Assembly (NCBI GenBank): GCA_023053545.1
Contig: JAKZAN010000145.1
Span: forward strand, 1-64,000
Source: Lepidurus packardi
Lineage: Eukaryota; Arthropoda; Branchiopoda; Notostraca; Triopsidae
Direction: 5' to 3'
DNA length: 64,000 nucleotides
Shown here: piece after piece, positions 12,201-26,330 of the stretch
Position numbering within the stretch: the stretch's first letter is position 1
How the letters are laid out: every line of letters starts with the position of its first letter
Notes under the pieces: generated by a model
Database searches by the model: none
What the model was told of the DNA's origin: nothing
Seen by the model: only the letters and a program-made list of their open reading frames with translations
Made by a program: the position numbers and the translations under genes

Positions 12201-15200
12201 TCGGTAAGAAAGGAATTCAATCAATCCTAAAGAATTAATTCAGTCCGTAAGGAAATAATTAAGTCCGTAAGGAATTAATTCAGTCCGTAAGGAATTCAAT
12301 CAATCCTAAAGAATTAATTCAGTCCGTAAGGAAATAATTAAGTCCGTAAGGAATTAATTCAGTCCGTAAGGAATTAATTCAGTCCGTAAGGAATTAATTC
12401 GGTAAGAAAGGAATTAATTCAGTCCGTAAGGAATTAATTCAGTCCGTAAGGATTTAATTCAGTCCGTAAGGTATTAATTCAGTCCGTAAGGAATTAATTC
12501 AGTCCGTAAGGAATTAATTCAGTCCGTAAGGAATTAATTCAGTCCGTAAGGAATTAATTCGGTAAGAAAGGAATTCAATCAATCCTAAAGAATTAATTCA
12601 GTCCGTAAGGAAATAATTCAGTCCGTAAGGAATTAATTCAGTCCGTAAGGAATTAATTCGGTAAGAAAGGAATTCAATCAATCCTAAAGAATTAATTCAG
12701 TCCGTATGAAATTAATTCAGTCCGTAAGGAATTAATTCAGTCCGTAAGTAATTAATTCAGTCCGTAAGGAATTATTTCAGTCCGTAATTAATTAATTCAT
12801 TCCTTACGGAATTAATTAAGTCCGTAAGGAATTAATTCAGTCCGTAGGGAATTAATTCAGTCCGTAAGGAATTAATTCAGTAAGAAAGGAATTCAATCAA
12901 TCCTAAAGAATTAATTCAGTCCGTAAGGAAATAATTAAGTCCGTAAGGAATTAATTCAGTCCGTAAGGAATTAATTCTGTCCGTAAGGATTTAATTCAGT
13001 CCGTAAGGTATTAATTCAGTCCGTAGTGAATTAATTAAGTCCGTAAGGAATTAGTTAAGTCCGTAAGGTATTAATTCAGTCCGAAAGGAATTAATGAAGT
13101 CCGTAAGGAATTAATTCATTCCGTAAGGAATTATTTCAGTCCGTAATTAATTAATTCATTCCTTACGGAATTAATTAAGTCCGTAAGGAATTAATTCAGT
13201 CCGTAAGGAATTAATTCAGTAAGAAAGGAATTCAATCAATCCTAAAGAATTAATTCAGTCCGTAAGGAAATAATTCAGTCCGTAATGAATAAGTTCAGTA
13301 CGTATTGGATTAATTAAGTCCGTAATGAATTAATTCAGTCCGTAAGGAATTAATTCAGTCCGTAAGGAATTAATTCAGTCCGTAAGGAATTAATTCAGTC
13401 CGTAAGGAATTATTTCAGTCCGTAATTAATTAATTCAGTCCTTACGGAATTAGTTAAGTCCATAAGATAAATTTCAGTCTGTAAGGATTTAGTTATGTCG
13501 GTAATGAATTAATTCAGTCCGCAAGGAATTAATTCAGTCCGTAAGGAATTAATTCAGTAAGAAAGGAATTCAATCAATCCTAAAGAATTAATTCAGTCCG
13601 TAAGGAAATAATTAAGTCCGTAAGGAATTAATTCAGTCCGTAAGGAATTAATTCAGTCCGTAAGGAATTAATTCGGTAAGAAAGGAATTAATTCAGTCCG
13701 TAAGGAATTAATTCAGTCCGTAAGGATTTAATTCAGTCCGTAAGGTATTAATTCAGTCCGTAAGGAATTAATTCAGTCCGTAAGGAATTAATTCAGTCCG
13801 TAAGGAATTCATTCATTCCGTAAGGAATTAATTCGGTAAGAAAGGAATTCAATCAATCCTAAAGAATTAATTCAGTCCGTAAGGAATTAATTCAGTCCGT
13901 ATGAAATTAATTCAGTCCGTAAGGAATTAATTAAGGAATTAATTCAGTCCGTAAGTAATTAATTCAGTCCGTAAGGAATTATTTCAGTCCGTAATTAATT
14001 AATTCATTCCTTACGGAATTAATTAAGTCCGCAAGGAATTAATTCAGTCCGTAGGGAATTAATTCAGTCCGTAAGGAATTAATTCAGTAAGAAAGGAATT
14101 CAATCAATCCTAAAGAATTAATTCAGTCCGTAAGGAAATAATTAAGTCCGTAAGGAATTAATTCAGTCCGTAAGGAATTAATTCTGTCCGTAAGGATTTA
14201 ATTCAGTCCGTAAGGTATTAATTCAGTCCGTAGTGAATTAATTAAGTCCGTAAGGAATTAATTAAGTCCGTAAGGTATTAATTCAGTCCGAAAGGAATTA
14301 ATGAAGTCCGTAAGGAATTAATTCATTCCGTAAGGAATTATTTCATTCCGTAATTAATTAATTCATTCCTTACGGAATTAATTAAGTCCGTAAGGAATTA
14401 ATTCAGTCCGTAAGGAATTAATTCAGTAAGAAAGGAATTCAATCAATCCTAAAGAATTAATTCAGTCCGTAAGGAAATAATTGAGTCCGTAAGGAATTAA
14501 TTCAGTCCGTAAGGAATTAATTCAGTCCGTAAGGAATTAATTCGGTAAGAAAGGAATTCAATCAATCCTAAAGAATTAATTCAGTCCGTAAGGAAATAAT
14601 TCAGTCCGTAAGGAATTAATTCAGTCCGTAAGGAATTAATTCAGTCCGTAAGGAATTAATAAAATCCGTACGGAATTAATTCAGACCGTAAGGAATTAAT
14701 TAAGTACGTAAGGAATTTATTAAGTCCGTAAGGAATTAATTCAGTCCGTAAGGAATTAATTCAGTCCGTAAGGAATTAATTCAGTCCGTAAGGAATTAAT
14801 TCAGTCCGTAAGGAATTAATTCGGTAAGAAAGGAATTCAATCAATCCTAAAGAATTAATTCAGTCCGTAAGGAAATAATTCAGTCCGTAAGGAATTAATT
14901 CGGTAAGAAAGGAATTAATTCAGTCCGTAAGGAATTAATTCAGTCCGTAAGGATTTAATTCAGTCCGTAAGGTATTAATTCAGTACGTAAGGAATTAATT
15001 CAGTCCGTAAGGAATTAATTCAGTCCGTAAGGAATTAATTCAGTCCGTAAGGAATTAATTCGGTAAGAAAGGAATTCAATCAATCCTAAAGAATTAATTC
15101 AGTCCGTAAGGAAATAATTCAGTCCGTAAGGAATTAATTCAGTCCGTAAGGAATTAATTCAGTCCGTAAGGAATTAATTCAGTCCGTATGAAATTAATTC

Positions 15201-16380
15201 AGTCCGTAAGGAATTAATTCAGTCCGTAAGTAATTAATTCAGTCCGTAAGGAATTATTTCAGTCCGTAATTAATTAATTCATTCCTTACGGAATTAATTA
15301 AGTCCGTAAGGAATTAATTCAGTCCGTAGGGAATTAATTCAGTCCGTAAGGAATTAATTCAGTAAGAAAGGAATTCAATCAATCCTAAAGAATTAATTCA
15401 GTCCGTAAGGAAATAATTAAGTCCGTAAGGAATTAATTCAGTCCGTAAGGAATTAATTCTGTCCGTAAGGATTTAATTCAGTCCGTAAGGTATTAATTCA
15501 GTCCGTAGTGAATTAATTAAGTCCGTAAGGAATTAGTTAAGTCCGTAAGGTATTAATTCAGTCCGAAAGGAATTAATGAAGTCCGTAAGGAATTAATTCA
15601 TTCCGTAAGGAATTATTTCAGTCCGTAATTAATTCATTCATTCCTTACGGAATTAATTAAGTCCGTAAGGAATTAATTCAGTCCGTAAGGAATTAATTCA
15701 GTAAGAAAGGAATTCAATCAATCCTAAAGAATTAATTCAGTCCGTAAGGAAATAATTCAGTCCGTAATGAATAAGTTCAGTACGTATTGGATTAATTAAG
15801 TCCGTAATGAATTAATTCAGTCCGTATGAAATTAATTCAGTCCGTAAGGAATTAATTAAGGAATTAATTCAGTCCTTAAGGAATTAATTCAGTAAGAAAG
15901 GAATTAATACAGTCCGTAAGGAATTAATTCAGTCCGTAAGGAATTAATTCAGTCCGTAAGGAATTAATTCAGTCCGTAAGGAATTAATTCAGTCCGTAAG
16001 GAATTATTTCAGTCCGTAATTAATTAATTCATTCCTTACGGAATTAGTTAAGTCCATAAGAAATAATTTCAGTCTGTAAGGATTTAATTATGTCGGTAAT
16101 GAATTAATTCAGTCCGCAAGGAATTAATTCAGTCCGTAAGGAATTAATTCAGTAAGAAAGGAATTCAATCAATCCTAAAGAATTAATTCAGTCCGTAAGG
16201 AAATAATTAAATCCGTAAGGAATTAATTCAGTCCGTAAGGAATTAATTCAGTCCGTAAGGAATTAATTCGGTAAGAAAGGAATTCAATCAATCCTAAAGA
16301 ATTAATTCAGTCCGTAAGGAAATAATTCAGTCCGTAAGGAATTAATTCAGTCCGTAAGGAATTAATTCAGTCCGTAAGGA
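9230..16380 (+). repeat. Satellite block 2, mosaic of duplicated segments
   Basis: The block is a mosaic of segments also found in other parts of the array. A monomer run with taataaaatccgtacgg, cagaccgtaagg, aagtacgtaagg and aatttattaag appears at about 9,511 and again at 14,657, an offset of 5,146 bp. The segment 12,401-13,467 repeats 1,739-2,810. The ataaattt landmark returns for the last time at 13,467. Long uninterrupted runs of consensus monomers (for example about 10,915-11,055) are commoner here than in neighbouring blocks. No gene is seen. Confidence 0.8.
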
Positions 16381-19300
16381 ATTAATTAAGTACGTAAGGA
16401 ATTTATTAAGTCCGTAAGGAATTAATTCAGTCCGTAAGGAATTAATTCAGTCCGTAAGGAATTAATTCAGTCCGTAAGGAATTAATTCAGTCCGTAAGGA
16501 CTTAATTCAGTCCGTAAGGTATTAATTCAGTCCGTAAGGAATTAATTCAGTCCGTAAGGAATTAATTCAGTCCGTAAGGAATTAATTCAGTCCGTAAGGA
16601 ATTAATTCAGTCCGTAAGGAATTAATTCGGTAAGAAAGGAATTCAATCAATCCTAAAGAATTAATTCAGTCCGTAAGGAAATAATTCAGTCCGTAAGGAA
16701 TTAATTCAGTCCGTAAGGAATTAATTAAATCCGTAAGGAATTAATTCAGTCCGTAAGTAATTAATTAAATCCGTACGGAATTAATTCAGACCGTAAGGAA
16801 TTAATTAAGTACGTAAGAAATTAATTCAGTCCGTAAGGAATTAATTCAGTCCGTATGAAATTAATTCAGTCCGTAAGGAATTAATTAAGGAATTAATTCA
16901 GTCCGTAAGTAATTAATTCAGTCCGTAAGGAATTATTTCAGTCCGTAATTAATTAATTCATTCCTTACGGAATTAATTAAGTCCGTAAGAAATTAATTCA
17001 GTCCGTAAGGAATTAATTCAGTAAGAAAGGAATTCAATCAATCCTAAAGAATTAATTCAGTCCGTAAGGAAATAATTAAGTCCGTAAGGAATTAATTCAG
17101 TCCGTAAGGAATTAATTCTGTCCGTAAGGATTTAATTCAGTCCGTAAGGTATTAATTCAGTCCGTAGTGAATTAATTAAGTCCGTAAGGAATTAATTCAG
17201 TCCGAAAGGAATAAATGAAGTCCGTAAGGAATTAATTCATTCCGTAAGGAATTATTTCAGTCCGTAATTAATTAATTCATTCCTTACGGAATTAATTAAG
17301 TCCGTAAGGAATTAATTCAGTCCGTAAGGAATTAATTCAGTAAGAAAGGAATTCAATCAATCCTAAAGAATTAATTCAATCCGTAAGGAAATAATTAACT
17401 CCGTAAGGAATTAATTCAGTCCGTAAGGAATTAATTCTGTCCGTAAGGATTTAATTCAGTCCGTAAGGAATTAATTCAGTCCGTAGTGAATTAGTTAAGT
17501 CCGTAAGGAAATAATTAAGTCCGTAATGAATTAATTAAGTCCGAAAGGAATTAATGAAGTTAGTAAGGTATTATTTCAGTCCGTAATTAATTAATTAATT
17601 CCTTACGGAATTGATTAAGTCCGTAAGGAATTAATTCAGTCCGTAAGGAATTAATTCGGTAAGAAAGGAATTCAATCAATCCTAAAGAATTAATTTAGTC
17701 CGTAAGGAAATAATTCAGTCCGTAACGAATTAATTCAGTCAGTAAGGAATTATTTCAGTCCGTAAGGAATTAATTCAGTCCGTAAGGAATTAATTCAGTC
17801 CGTAAGGATTTAATTCAATCCGTAAGGTATTAATTCAGTCCGTAAGGAATTAATTCAGTCCGTAAGGAATTAATTAAGTCCGTAAGGAAATAATTCAGTC
17901 CGTAAGGAATTAATTCAGTCCGTAAGGAATTAATTCAGTCCGTAAGGATTTAATTCTGTCCGTAAGGATTTAATTCAGTCCGTAAGGTATTAATTGAGTC
18001 CGTTAGGTATTTATTCAGTCCGTAAGGAATTAATTCAGTCCGTAAGGAATTAATTCAGTCCGTAATGAATTAATTCAGTCCGTAAGGAATTAATTCATTC
18101 CGTAAGGAATTAATTCAGTAAGAAAGGAATTCAATCAATCCTAAAGAATTAATTCATTCCGTAAGGAAATAATTAAGTCCGTAAGGAATTGATTCTGTCC
18201 GTAAGGATTTAATTCAGTCCGTAAGATATTAATTCAGTCCGTAGAGAATTAATTAAGTCCGTAAATAATTAATTAAGTCCGTAATGAATTAATTAAGTCC
18301 GAAAGGAATTAATGAAGTCCGTAAGGAATTAATTCAGTCCGTAAGGAATTATTTCAGTCCGTAATTAATTAATTCATTCCTTACGGAATTAATTAAGTCC
18401 GTAAGGAATTAATTCGGTAAGAAAGGAATTCAATCAATCCTAAAGAATTAATTCAGTCCGTAAGGAATTAATTCAGTCCGTAAGGAATTAATTCAGTCCG
18501 TAAGGAATTAATTCAGTCCGTAAGGAATTAATTCAGTCCGTAAGGAATTAATTCAGTCCGTAAGGAATTAATTCAGTCCGTAAGGAATTATTTCAGTCCG
18601 TAATTAATTAATTCATTCCTTACGGAATTAGTTAAATCCATAAGAAATAATTTCAGTCTGTAAGGATTTAATTATGTCGGTAATGAATTAATTCAGTCCG
18701 CAAGGAATTAATTCAGTCCGTAAGGAATTAATTCAGTAAGAAAGGAATTCAATCAATCCTAAAGAATTAATTCAGTCCGTAAGGAAATAATTAAATCCGT
18801 AAGGAATTAATTCAGTCCGTAAGGAATTAATTCAGTCCGTAAGGAATTAATTCGGTAAGAAAGGAATTCAATCAATCCTAAAGAATTAATTCAGTCCGTA
18901 AGGAAATAATTCAGTCCGTAAGGAATTAATTCAGTCCGTAAGGAATTATTTCAGTCCGTAATTAATTAATTCATTCCTTACGGAATTAATTAAGTCCGTA
19001 AGGAATTAATTCGGTAAGAAAGGAATTCAATCAATCCTAAAGAATTAATTCAGTCCGTAAGGAATTAATTCAGTCCGTAAGGAATTAATTCAGTCCGTAA
19101 GGAATTAATTCAGTCCGTAAGGAATTAATTCAGTCCGTAAGGAATTAATTCAGTCCGTAAGGAATTATTTCAGTCCGTAATTAATTAATTCATTCCTTAC
19201 GGAATTAGTTAAGTCCATAAGAAATAATTTCAGTCTGTAAGGATTTAATTATGTCGGTAATGAATTAATTCAGTCCGCAAGGAATTAATTCAGTCCGTAA

Positions 19301-21230
19301 GGAATTAATTCAGTAAGAAAGGAATTCAATCAATCCTAAAGAATTAATTCAGTCCGTAAGGAAATAATTAAATCCGTAAGGAATTAATTCAGTCCGTAAG
19401 GAATTAATTCAGTCCGTAAGGAATTAATTCAGTCCGTAAGGAATTAATTCAGTCCGTAAGGAATTAATTAAGTACGTAAGGAATTTATTAAGTCCGTAAG
19501 GAATTAATTCAGTCCGTAAGGAATTAATTCAGTCCGTAAGGAATTAATTCAGTCCGTAAGGAATTAATTCAGTCCGTAAGGACTTAATTCAGTCCGTAAG
19601 GTATTAATTCAGTCCGTAAGGAATTAATTCAGTCCGTAAGGAATTAATTCAGTCCGTAAGGAATTAATTCAGTCCGTAAGGAATTAATTCAGTCCGTAAG
19701 GAATTAATTCGGTAAGAAAGGAATTCAATCAATCCTAAAGAATTAATTCAGTCCGTAAGGAAATAATTCAGTCCGTAAGGAATTAATTCAGTCCGTAAGG
19801 AATTAAATAAATCCGTAAGGAATTAATTCAGTCCGTAAGTAATTATATAAATCCGTACGGAATTAATTCAGACCGTAAGGAATTAATTAAGTACGTAAGA
19901 AATTAATTCAGTCCGTAAGGAATTAATTCAGTCCGTATGAAATTAATTCAGTCCGTAAGGAATTAATTAAGGAATTAATTCAGTCCGTAAGTAATTAATT
20001 CAGTCCGTAAGGAATTATTTCAGTCCGTAATTAATTAATTCATTCCTTACGGAATTAATTAAGTCCGTAAGGAATTAATTCAGTCCGTAAGGAATTAATT
20101 CAGTAAGAAAGGAATTCAATCAATCCTAAAGAATTAATTCAGTCCGTAAGGAAATAATTAAGTCCGTAAGGAATTAATTCAGTCCGTAAGGAATTAATTC
20201 TGTCCGTAAGGATTTAATTCAGTCCGTAAGGTATTAATTCAGTCCGTAGTGAATTAATTAAGTCCGTAAGGAATTAATTCAGTCCGAAAGGAATAAATGA
20301 AGTCCGTAAGGAATTAATTCATTCCGTAAGGAATTATTTCAGTCCGTAATTAATTAATTCATTCCTTACGGAATTAATTAAGTCCGTAAGGAATTAATTC
20401 AGTCCGTAAGGAATTAATTCGGTAAGAAAGGAATTCAATCAATCCTAAAGAATTAATTTAGTCCGTAAGGAAATAATTCAGTCCGTAACGAATTAATTCA
20501 GTCAGTAAGGAATTATTTCAGTCCGTAAGGAATTAATTCAGTCCGTAAGGAATTAATTCAGTCCGTAAGGATTTAATTCAATCCGTAAGGTATTAATTCA
20601 GTCCGTAAGGAATTAATTCAGTCCGTAAGGAATTAATTAAGTCCGTAAGGAAATAATTCAGTCCGTAAGGAATTAATTCAGTCCGTAAGGAATTAATTTA
20701 GTCCGTAAGGATTTAATTCTGTCCGTAAGGATTTAATTCAGTCCGTAAGGTATTAATTCAGTCCGTTAGGTATTTATTCAGTCCGTAAGGAATTAATTCA
20801 GTCCGTAAGGAATTAATTCAGTCCGTAATGAATTAATTCAGTCCGTAAGGAATTAATTCATTCCGTAAGGAATTAATTCAGTAAGAAAGGAATTCAATCA
20901 ATCCTAAAGAATTAATTCATTCCGTAAGGAAATAATTAAGTCCGTAAGGAATTAATTCAGTCCGTAAGGAATTGATTCTGTCCGTAAGGATTTAATTCAG
21001 TCCGTAAGGTATTAATTCAGTCCGTAGAGAATTAATTAAGTCCGTAAAGAATTAATTAAGTCCGTAATGAATTAATTAAGTCCGAAAGGAATTAATGAAG
21101 TCCGTAAGGAATTAATTCAGTCCGTAAGGAATTATTTCAGTCCGTAATTAATTAATTCATTCCTTACGGAATTAATTAAGTCCGTAAGGAATTAATTCGG
21201 TAAGAAAGGAATTCAATCAATCCTAAAGAA
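16380..21230 (+). repeat. Higher-order repeat, two units offset 3,082 bp
   Basis: The rare monomer gacttaattc at 16,499 recurs at 19,581, and ggaataaatgaag (ataaatgaag at 17,211) recurs at 20,293. Both offsets are exactly 3,082 bp. Farther along, the landmark aatccgtaaggtatt (atcc at 17,818 and 20,581) is offset 2,763 bp, so the first unit carries about 319 bp that the second lacks. The gtagagaatt landmark at 18,241 and 21,024 gives 2,783 bp. Between the units, a 577-596 bp duplication places the caguctg-type variant run (gaaataatttc then gtctgtaagg) at 18,645 and 19,222. A related copy lies at 16,061. No gene is seen. Confidence 0.82.
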
Positions 21231-22690
21231 TTAATTCAGTCCGTAAGGAATTAATTCAGTCCGTAAGGAATTAATTCAGTCCGTAAGGAATTAATTCAGT
21301 CCGTAAGGAATTAATTCAGTCCGTAAGGAATTAATTCAGTCCGTAAGTAGTTAATAAAATCCGTACGGAATTAATTCAGACCGTAAGGAATTAATTAAGT
21401 ACGTAAGGAATTAATTAAGTCCGTAAGGAATTAATTAAGTCCGTAAGGAATTAATTCAGTCCGTAAGGAATTAATTCAGTCCGTAAGGAATTAATTCAGT
21501 CAGTAATTAATTATTTCAGTCCGTAAGGAATTAATTCAGTCCGTAAGGAATTAATTCAGTCCGTAAGGATTTAATTCAGTCCGTAAGGTATTAATTCAGT
21601 CCGTAAGGAATTAATTCAGTCCGTAAGGAATTAATTCAGTCCGTAAGGAATTAATTCAGTCCGTAAGGAATTAATTCGGTAAGAAAGGAATTCAGTCAAT
21701 CCTAAAGAATTAATTCAGTCCGTAAGGAATTAATTCAGTCCGTAAGGAATTAATTAAATCCGTAAGGAATTAATTCAGTCCGTAAGTAATAAATAAAATC
21801 CGTACGAAATTAATTCAGTCCGTAAGGAATTAATTCAGTCCGTAAGGAATTAATTCAGTCAGTAAGGAATTAATTCAGTCCGTAAGGAATTAATTCAGTC
21901 CGTATGAAATTAATTCAGTCCGTAAGGAATTAATTAAGGAATTAATTCAGTCCGTAAGTAATTAATTCAGTCCGTAAGGAATTATTTCAGTCTGTAATTA
22001 ATTAATTCATTCCTTACGGAATTAATTAAGTCCGTAAGGAATTAATTCAGTCCGTAAGGAATTAATTCAGTCCGTAAGGAATTAATTCAGTCCGTAAGGA
22101 ATTAATTCAGTCCGTAAGGAATTAATTCCGTCAGTAAGGAATTAATTCAGTCCGTAAGGAATTAATTAAGGAATTAATTCAGTCCGTAAGTAATTAATTC
22201 AGTCCGTAAGGAATTATTTCAGTCCGTAATTAATTAATTCATTCCTTACGGAGTTAATTAAGTCCGTAAGGAATTAATTCAGTCCGTAAGGAATTAATTC
22301 AGTAAGAAAGGAATTCAATCAATCCTAAAGAATTAATTCAGTCCGTAAGGAAATAATTCAGTCCGTAAGGAATTAATTCAGTCCGTAAGGAATTAATTCA
22401 GTCCGTAAGGAATTAATTAATTAAGTAAGGAGTTAATTCAGTCCGTAAGGAATTATTTCTGTCCGTAAGGATTTAATTCAGTCCGTAAGGAATTAATTCA
22501 GTCCATAAAGAATTAATTCAGTCCGTAAGGTATTAATTCAGTCCGTAAGGAATTAATTCAGTCCGTAAGGAATTAATTCAGTCCGTAAGGAATTAATTCA
22601 GTCCGTAAGGAATTAATTCGGTACGAAAGGAATTCAGTCAATCCTAAAGAATTAATTCAGTCAGTAAGGAATTAATTCAGTCCGTAAGGA
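21230..22690 (+). repeat. Satellite transition block
   Basis: This stretch is ordinary 20-bp satellite where the variant mix changes. The monomers taaaatccgtacgg, cagaccgtaagg and cagtcagtaagg become frequent. The form taattaattaagtaaggag first appears near 22,417, and an unusual ccgtcagtaagg monomer appears at 22,128. No gene or foreign sequence is seen. Confidence 0.75.
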
Positions 22691-25650
22691 ATTAATTCAG
22701 TCCGTATGAAATTAATTCAGTCCGTAAGAAATTAATTAAGGAATTAATTCAGTCCGTAAGTAATTAATTCAGTCCGTAAGGAATTATTTCAGTCCGTAAT
22801 TAATTAATTCATTCCTTACGGAATTAATTAAGTCCGTAAGGAATTAATTCAGTCCGTAAGGAATTAATTCAGTCCGTAAGGAATTAATTCAGTCCGTAAG
22901 GAATTAATTCAGTCCGTAAGGAATTAATTCCGTCAGTAAGGAATTAATTCAGTCCGTAAGGAATTAATTCAGTCCGTATGAAATTAATTCAGTCCGTAAG
23001 GAATTAATTAAGGAATTAATTCAGTCCGTAAGTAATTAATTCAGTCCGTAAGGAATTATTTCAGTCCGTAATTAATTAATTCATTCCTTACGGAGTTAAT
23101 TAAGTCCGTAAGGAATTAATTCAGTCCGTAAGGAATTAATTCAGTAAGAAAGGAATTCAATCAATCCTAAAGAATTAATTCAGTCCGTAAGGAATTAATT
23201 CAGTCCGTAAGTAGTTAATAAAATCCGTACGGAATTTATTCAGACCGTAAGGAATTAACTAAGTACGTAAGGAATTAATTAAGTCCGTAAGGAATTAATT
23301 AAGTCCGTAAGGAATTAATTCAGTCCGTAAGGAATTAATTCCGTCCGTAAGGAATTAATTCAGTCAGTAAGGAATTATTTCAGTCCGTAAGGAATTAATT
23401 CAATCCGTAAGGAATTAATTCAGTCCGTAAGGAATTAATTCAGTCCGTAAGGAATTAATTCAGTCCGTAAGGATTTAATTCTGTCCGTAAGGATTTAAAT
23501 CAGTCCGTAAGGTATTAATTCAGTCCCTTAGGTATTAATTCAGTCCGTAAGGAATTAATTCAGTCCGTAAGGAATTAATTCAGTCCGTAATGAATAAGTT
23601 CAGTACGTAAGGAATTAATTCAGTCCGTAATGGATTAATTATGTCCGTAATGAATTAATTCAGTCCGTAAGGAATTAATTCAGTCCGTAAGGAATTAATT
23701 CAGTAAGAAAGGAATTCAATCAATCCTAAAGAATTAATTCAGTCCGTAAGGAAATAATTAAGTCCGTAAGGAATTAATTCAGTCCGTAAGGAATTAATTC
23801 TGTCCGTAAGGATTTAATTCAGTCCGTAAGGTATTAATTCAGTCCGTAGTGAATTAATTAAGTCCGTAAGGAATTAATTAAGTCCGTAATGAATTAATTA
23901 AGTCCGAAAGGAATTAATGAAGTCCGTAAGGAATTAATTCAGTCCGTAAGGAATTATTTCATTCCGTAATTAATTAATTCATTCCTTACGGAATTAATTA
24001 AGTCCGTAAGGAATTAATTCAGTCCGTAAGGAATTAATTCGGTAAGAAAGGAATTCAATCAATCCTAAAGAATTAATTCAGTCCGTAAGGAAATAATTCA
24101 GTCCGTCAGGAATTAATTCAGTCCGTAAGGAATTAATTAAGTCCGTAAGGAATTAATTAAGTCCGTAAGGAATTAATTCAGTCCGTATGAAATTAATTCA
24201 GTCCGTAAGAAATTAATTAAGGAATTAATTCAGTCCGTAAGTAATTAATTCAGTCCGTAAGGAATTATTTCAGTCCGTAATTAATTAATTCATTCCTTAC
24301 GGAATTAATTAAGTCCGTAAGGAATTAATTCAGTCCGTAAGGAATTAATTCAGTCCGTAAGGAATTAATTCAGTCCGTAAGGAATTAATTCAGTCCGTAA
24401 GGAATTAATTCCGTCAGTAAGGAATTAATTCAGTCCGTAAGGAATTAATTCAGTCCGTATGAAATTAATTCAGTCCGTAAGGAATTAATTAAGGAATTAA
24501 TTCAGTCCGTAAGTAATTAATTCAGTCCGTAAGGAATTATTTCAGTCCGTAATTAATTAATTCATTCCTTACGGAGTTAATTAAGTCCGTAAGGAATTAA
24601 TTCAGTCCGTAAGGAATTAATTCAGTAAGAAAGGAATTCAATCAATCCTAAAGAATTAATTCAGTCCGTAAGGAATTAATTCAGTCCGTAAGTAGTTAAT
24701 AAAATCCGTACGGAATTTATTCAGACCGTAAGGAATTAACTAAGTACGTAAGGAATTAATTAAGTCCGTAAGGAATTAATTAAGTCCGTAAGGAATTAAT
24801 TCAGTCCGTAAGGAATTAATTCCGTCCGTAAGGAATTAATTCAGTCAGTAAGGAATTATTTCAGTCCGTAAGGAATTAATTCAATCCGTAAGGAATTAAT
24901 TCAGTCCGTAAGGAATTAATTCAGTCCGTAAGGAATTAATTCAGTCCGTAAGGATTTAATTCTGTCCGTAAGGATTTAAATCAGTCCGTAAGGTATTAAT
25001 TCAGTCCCTTAGGTATTAATTCAGTCCGTAAGGAATTAATTCAGTCCGTAAGGAATTAATTCAGTCCGTAATGAATAAGTTCAGTTCCTAAGGAATTAAT
25101 TCAGTCCGTAATGGATTAATTATGTCCGTAATGAATTAATTCAGTCCGTAAGGAATTAATTCAGTCCGTAAGGAATTAATTCAGTAAGAAAGGAATTCAA
25201 TCAATCCTAAAGAATTAATTCAGTCCGTAAGGAAATAATTAAGTCCGTAAGGAATTAATTCAGTCCGTAAGGAATTAATTCTGTCCGTAAGGATTTAATT
25301 CAGTCCGTAAGGTATTAATTCAGTCCGTAGTGAATTAATTAAGTCCGTAAGGAATTAATTAAGTCCGTAATGAATTAATTAAGTCCGAAAGGAATTAATG
25401 AAGTCCGTAAGGAATTAATTCAGTCCGTAAGGAATTATTTCATTCCGTAATTAATTAATTCATTCCTTACGGAATTAATTAAGTCCGTAAGGAATTAATT
25501 CAGTCCGTAAGGAATTAATTCGGTAAGAAAGGAATTCAATCAATCCTAAAGAATTAATTCAGTCCGTAAGGAAATAATTCAGTCCGTCAGGAATTAATTC
25601 AGTCCGTAAGGAATTAATTAAGTCCGTAAGGAATTAATTAAGTCCGTAAG
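22690..25650 (+). repeat. Higher-order repeat, two tandem units of 1,481 bp
   Basis: The landmarks ccgtcag (22,930 and 24,411) and aactaagtacg (23,257 and 24,738) are both offset exactly 1,481 bp, and the intervening monomer order is preserved. The units run from about 22,690 to 24,170 and from 24,171 to about 25,650. After that the sequence changes to a gtaggtagttaataaaatcc variant. Each unit contains inverted-core monomers and the marker pair, plus a cagtcccttagg monomer that is typical of the 23-35 kb province. Only a few single-base differences were seen between the units. Confidence 0.87.
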
Positions 25651-26330
25651 GAATTAATTCAGTCCGTAGGTAGTTAATAAAATCCGTACGGAATTAATTC
25701 AGACCGTAAGGAATTATTAAGTACGTAAGGAATTAATTAAGTCCGTAAGGAATTAATTAAGTCCGTAAGGAATTAATTCAGTCCGTAAGGAATTAATTCA
25801 GTCCGTAAGGAATTAATTCAGTCAGTAAGGAATTATTTCAGTCCGTAAGGAATTAATTCAGTCCGTAAGGAATTAATTCAGTCCGTAAGGATTTAATTCA
25901 GTCCGTAAGGTATTAACTCAGTCCGTAAGGAATTAATTAAGTCCGTAAGGAATTAATTCAATCCGTAAGGAATTAATTCAGTCCGTAAGGAATTAATTCA
26001 GTCCGTAAGGAATTAATTCAGTCCGTAAGGATTTAATTCTGTCCGTAAGGATTTAATTCAGTCCGTAAGGTATTAATTCAGTCCCTTAGGTATTAATTCA
26101 GTCCGTAAGGAATTAATTCAGTCCGTAAGGAATTAATTCAGTCCGTAATGAATAAGTTCAGTACGTAAGGAATTAATTCAGTCCGTAATGGATTAATTAT
26201 GTCCGTAATGAATTAATTCAGTCCGTAAGGAATTAATTCAGTCCGTAAGGAATTAATTCAGTAAGAAAGGAATTCAATCAATCCTAAAGAATTAATTCAG
26301 TCCGTAAGGAAATAATTAAGTCCGTAAGGA
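25650..26330 (+). repeat. Satellite between two higher-order repeats
   Basis: This is 20-bp satellite carrying the gtaggtag variant at 25,666. The variant recurs at 26,643, 977 bp later, and at 33,106. The segment is a shortened relative of the following duplicated block. No gene is seen. Confidence 0.75.
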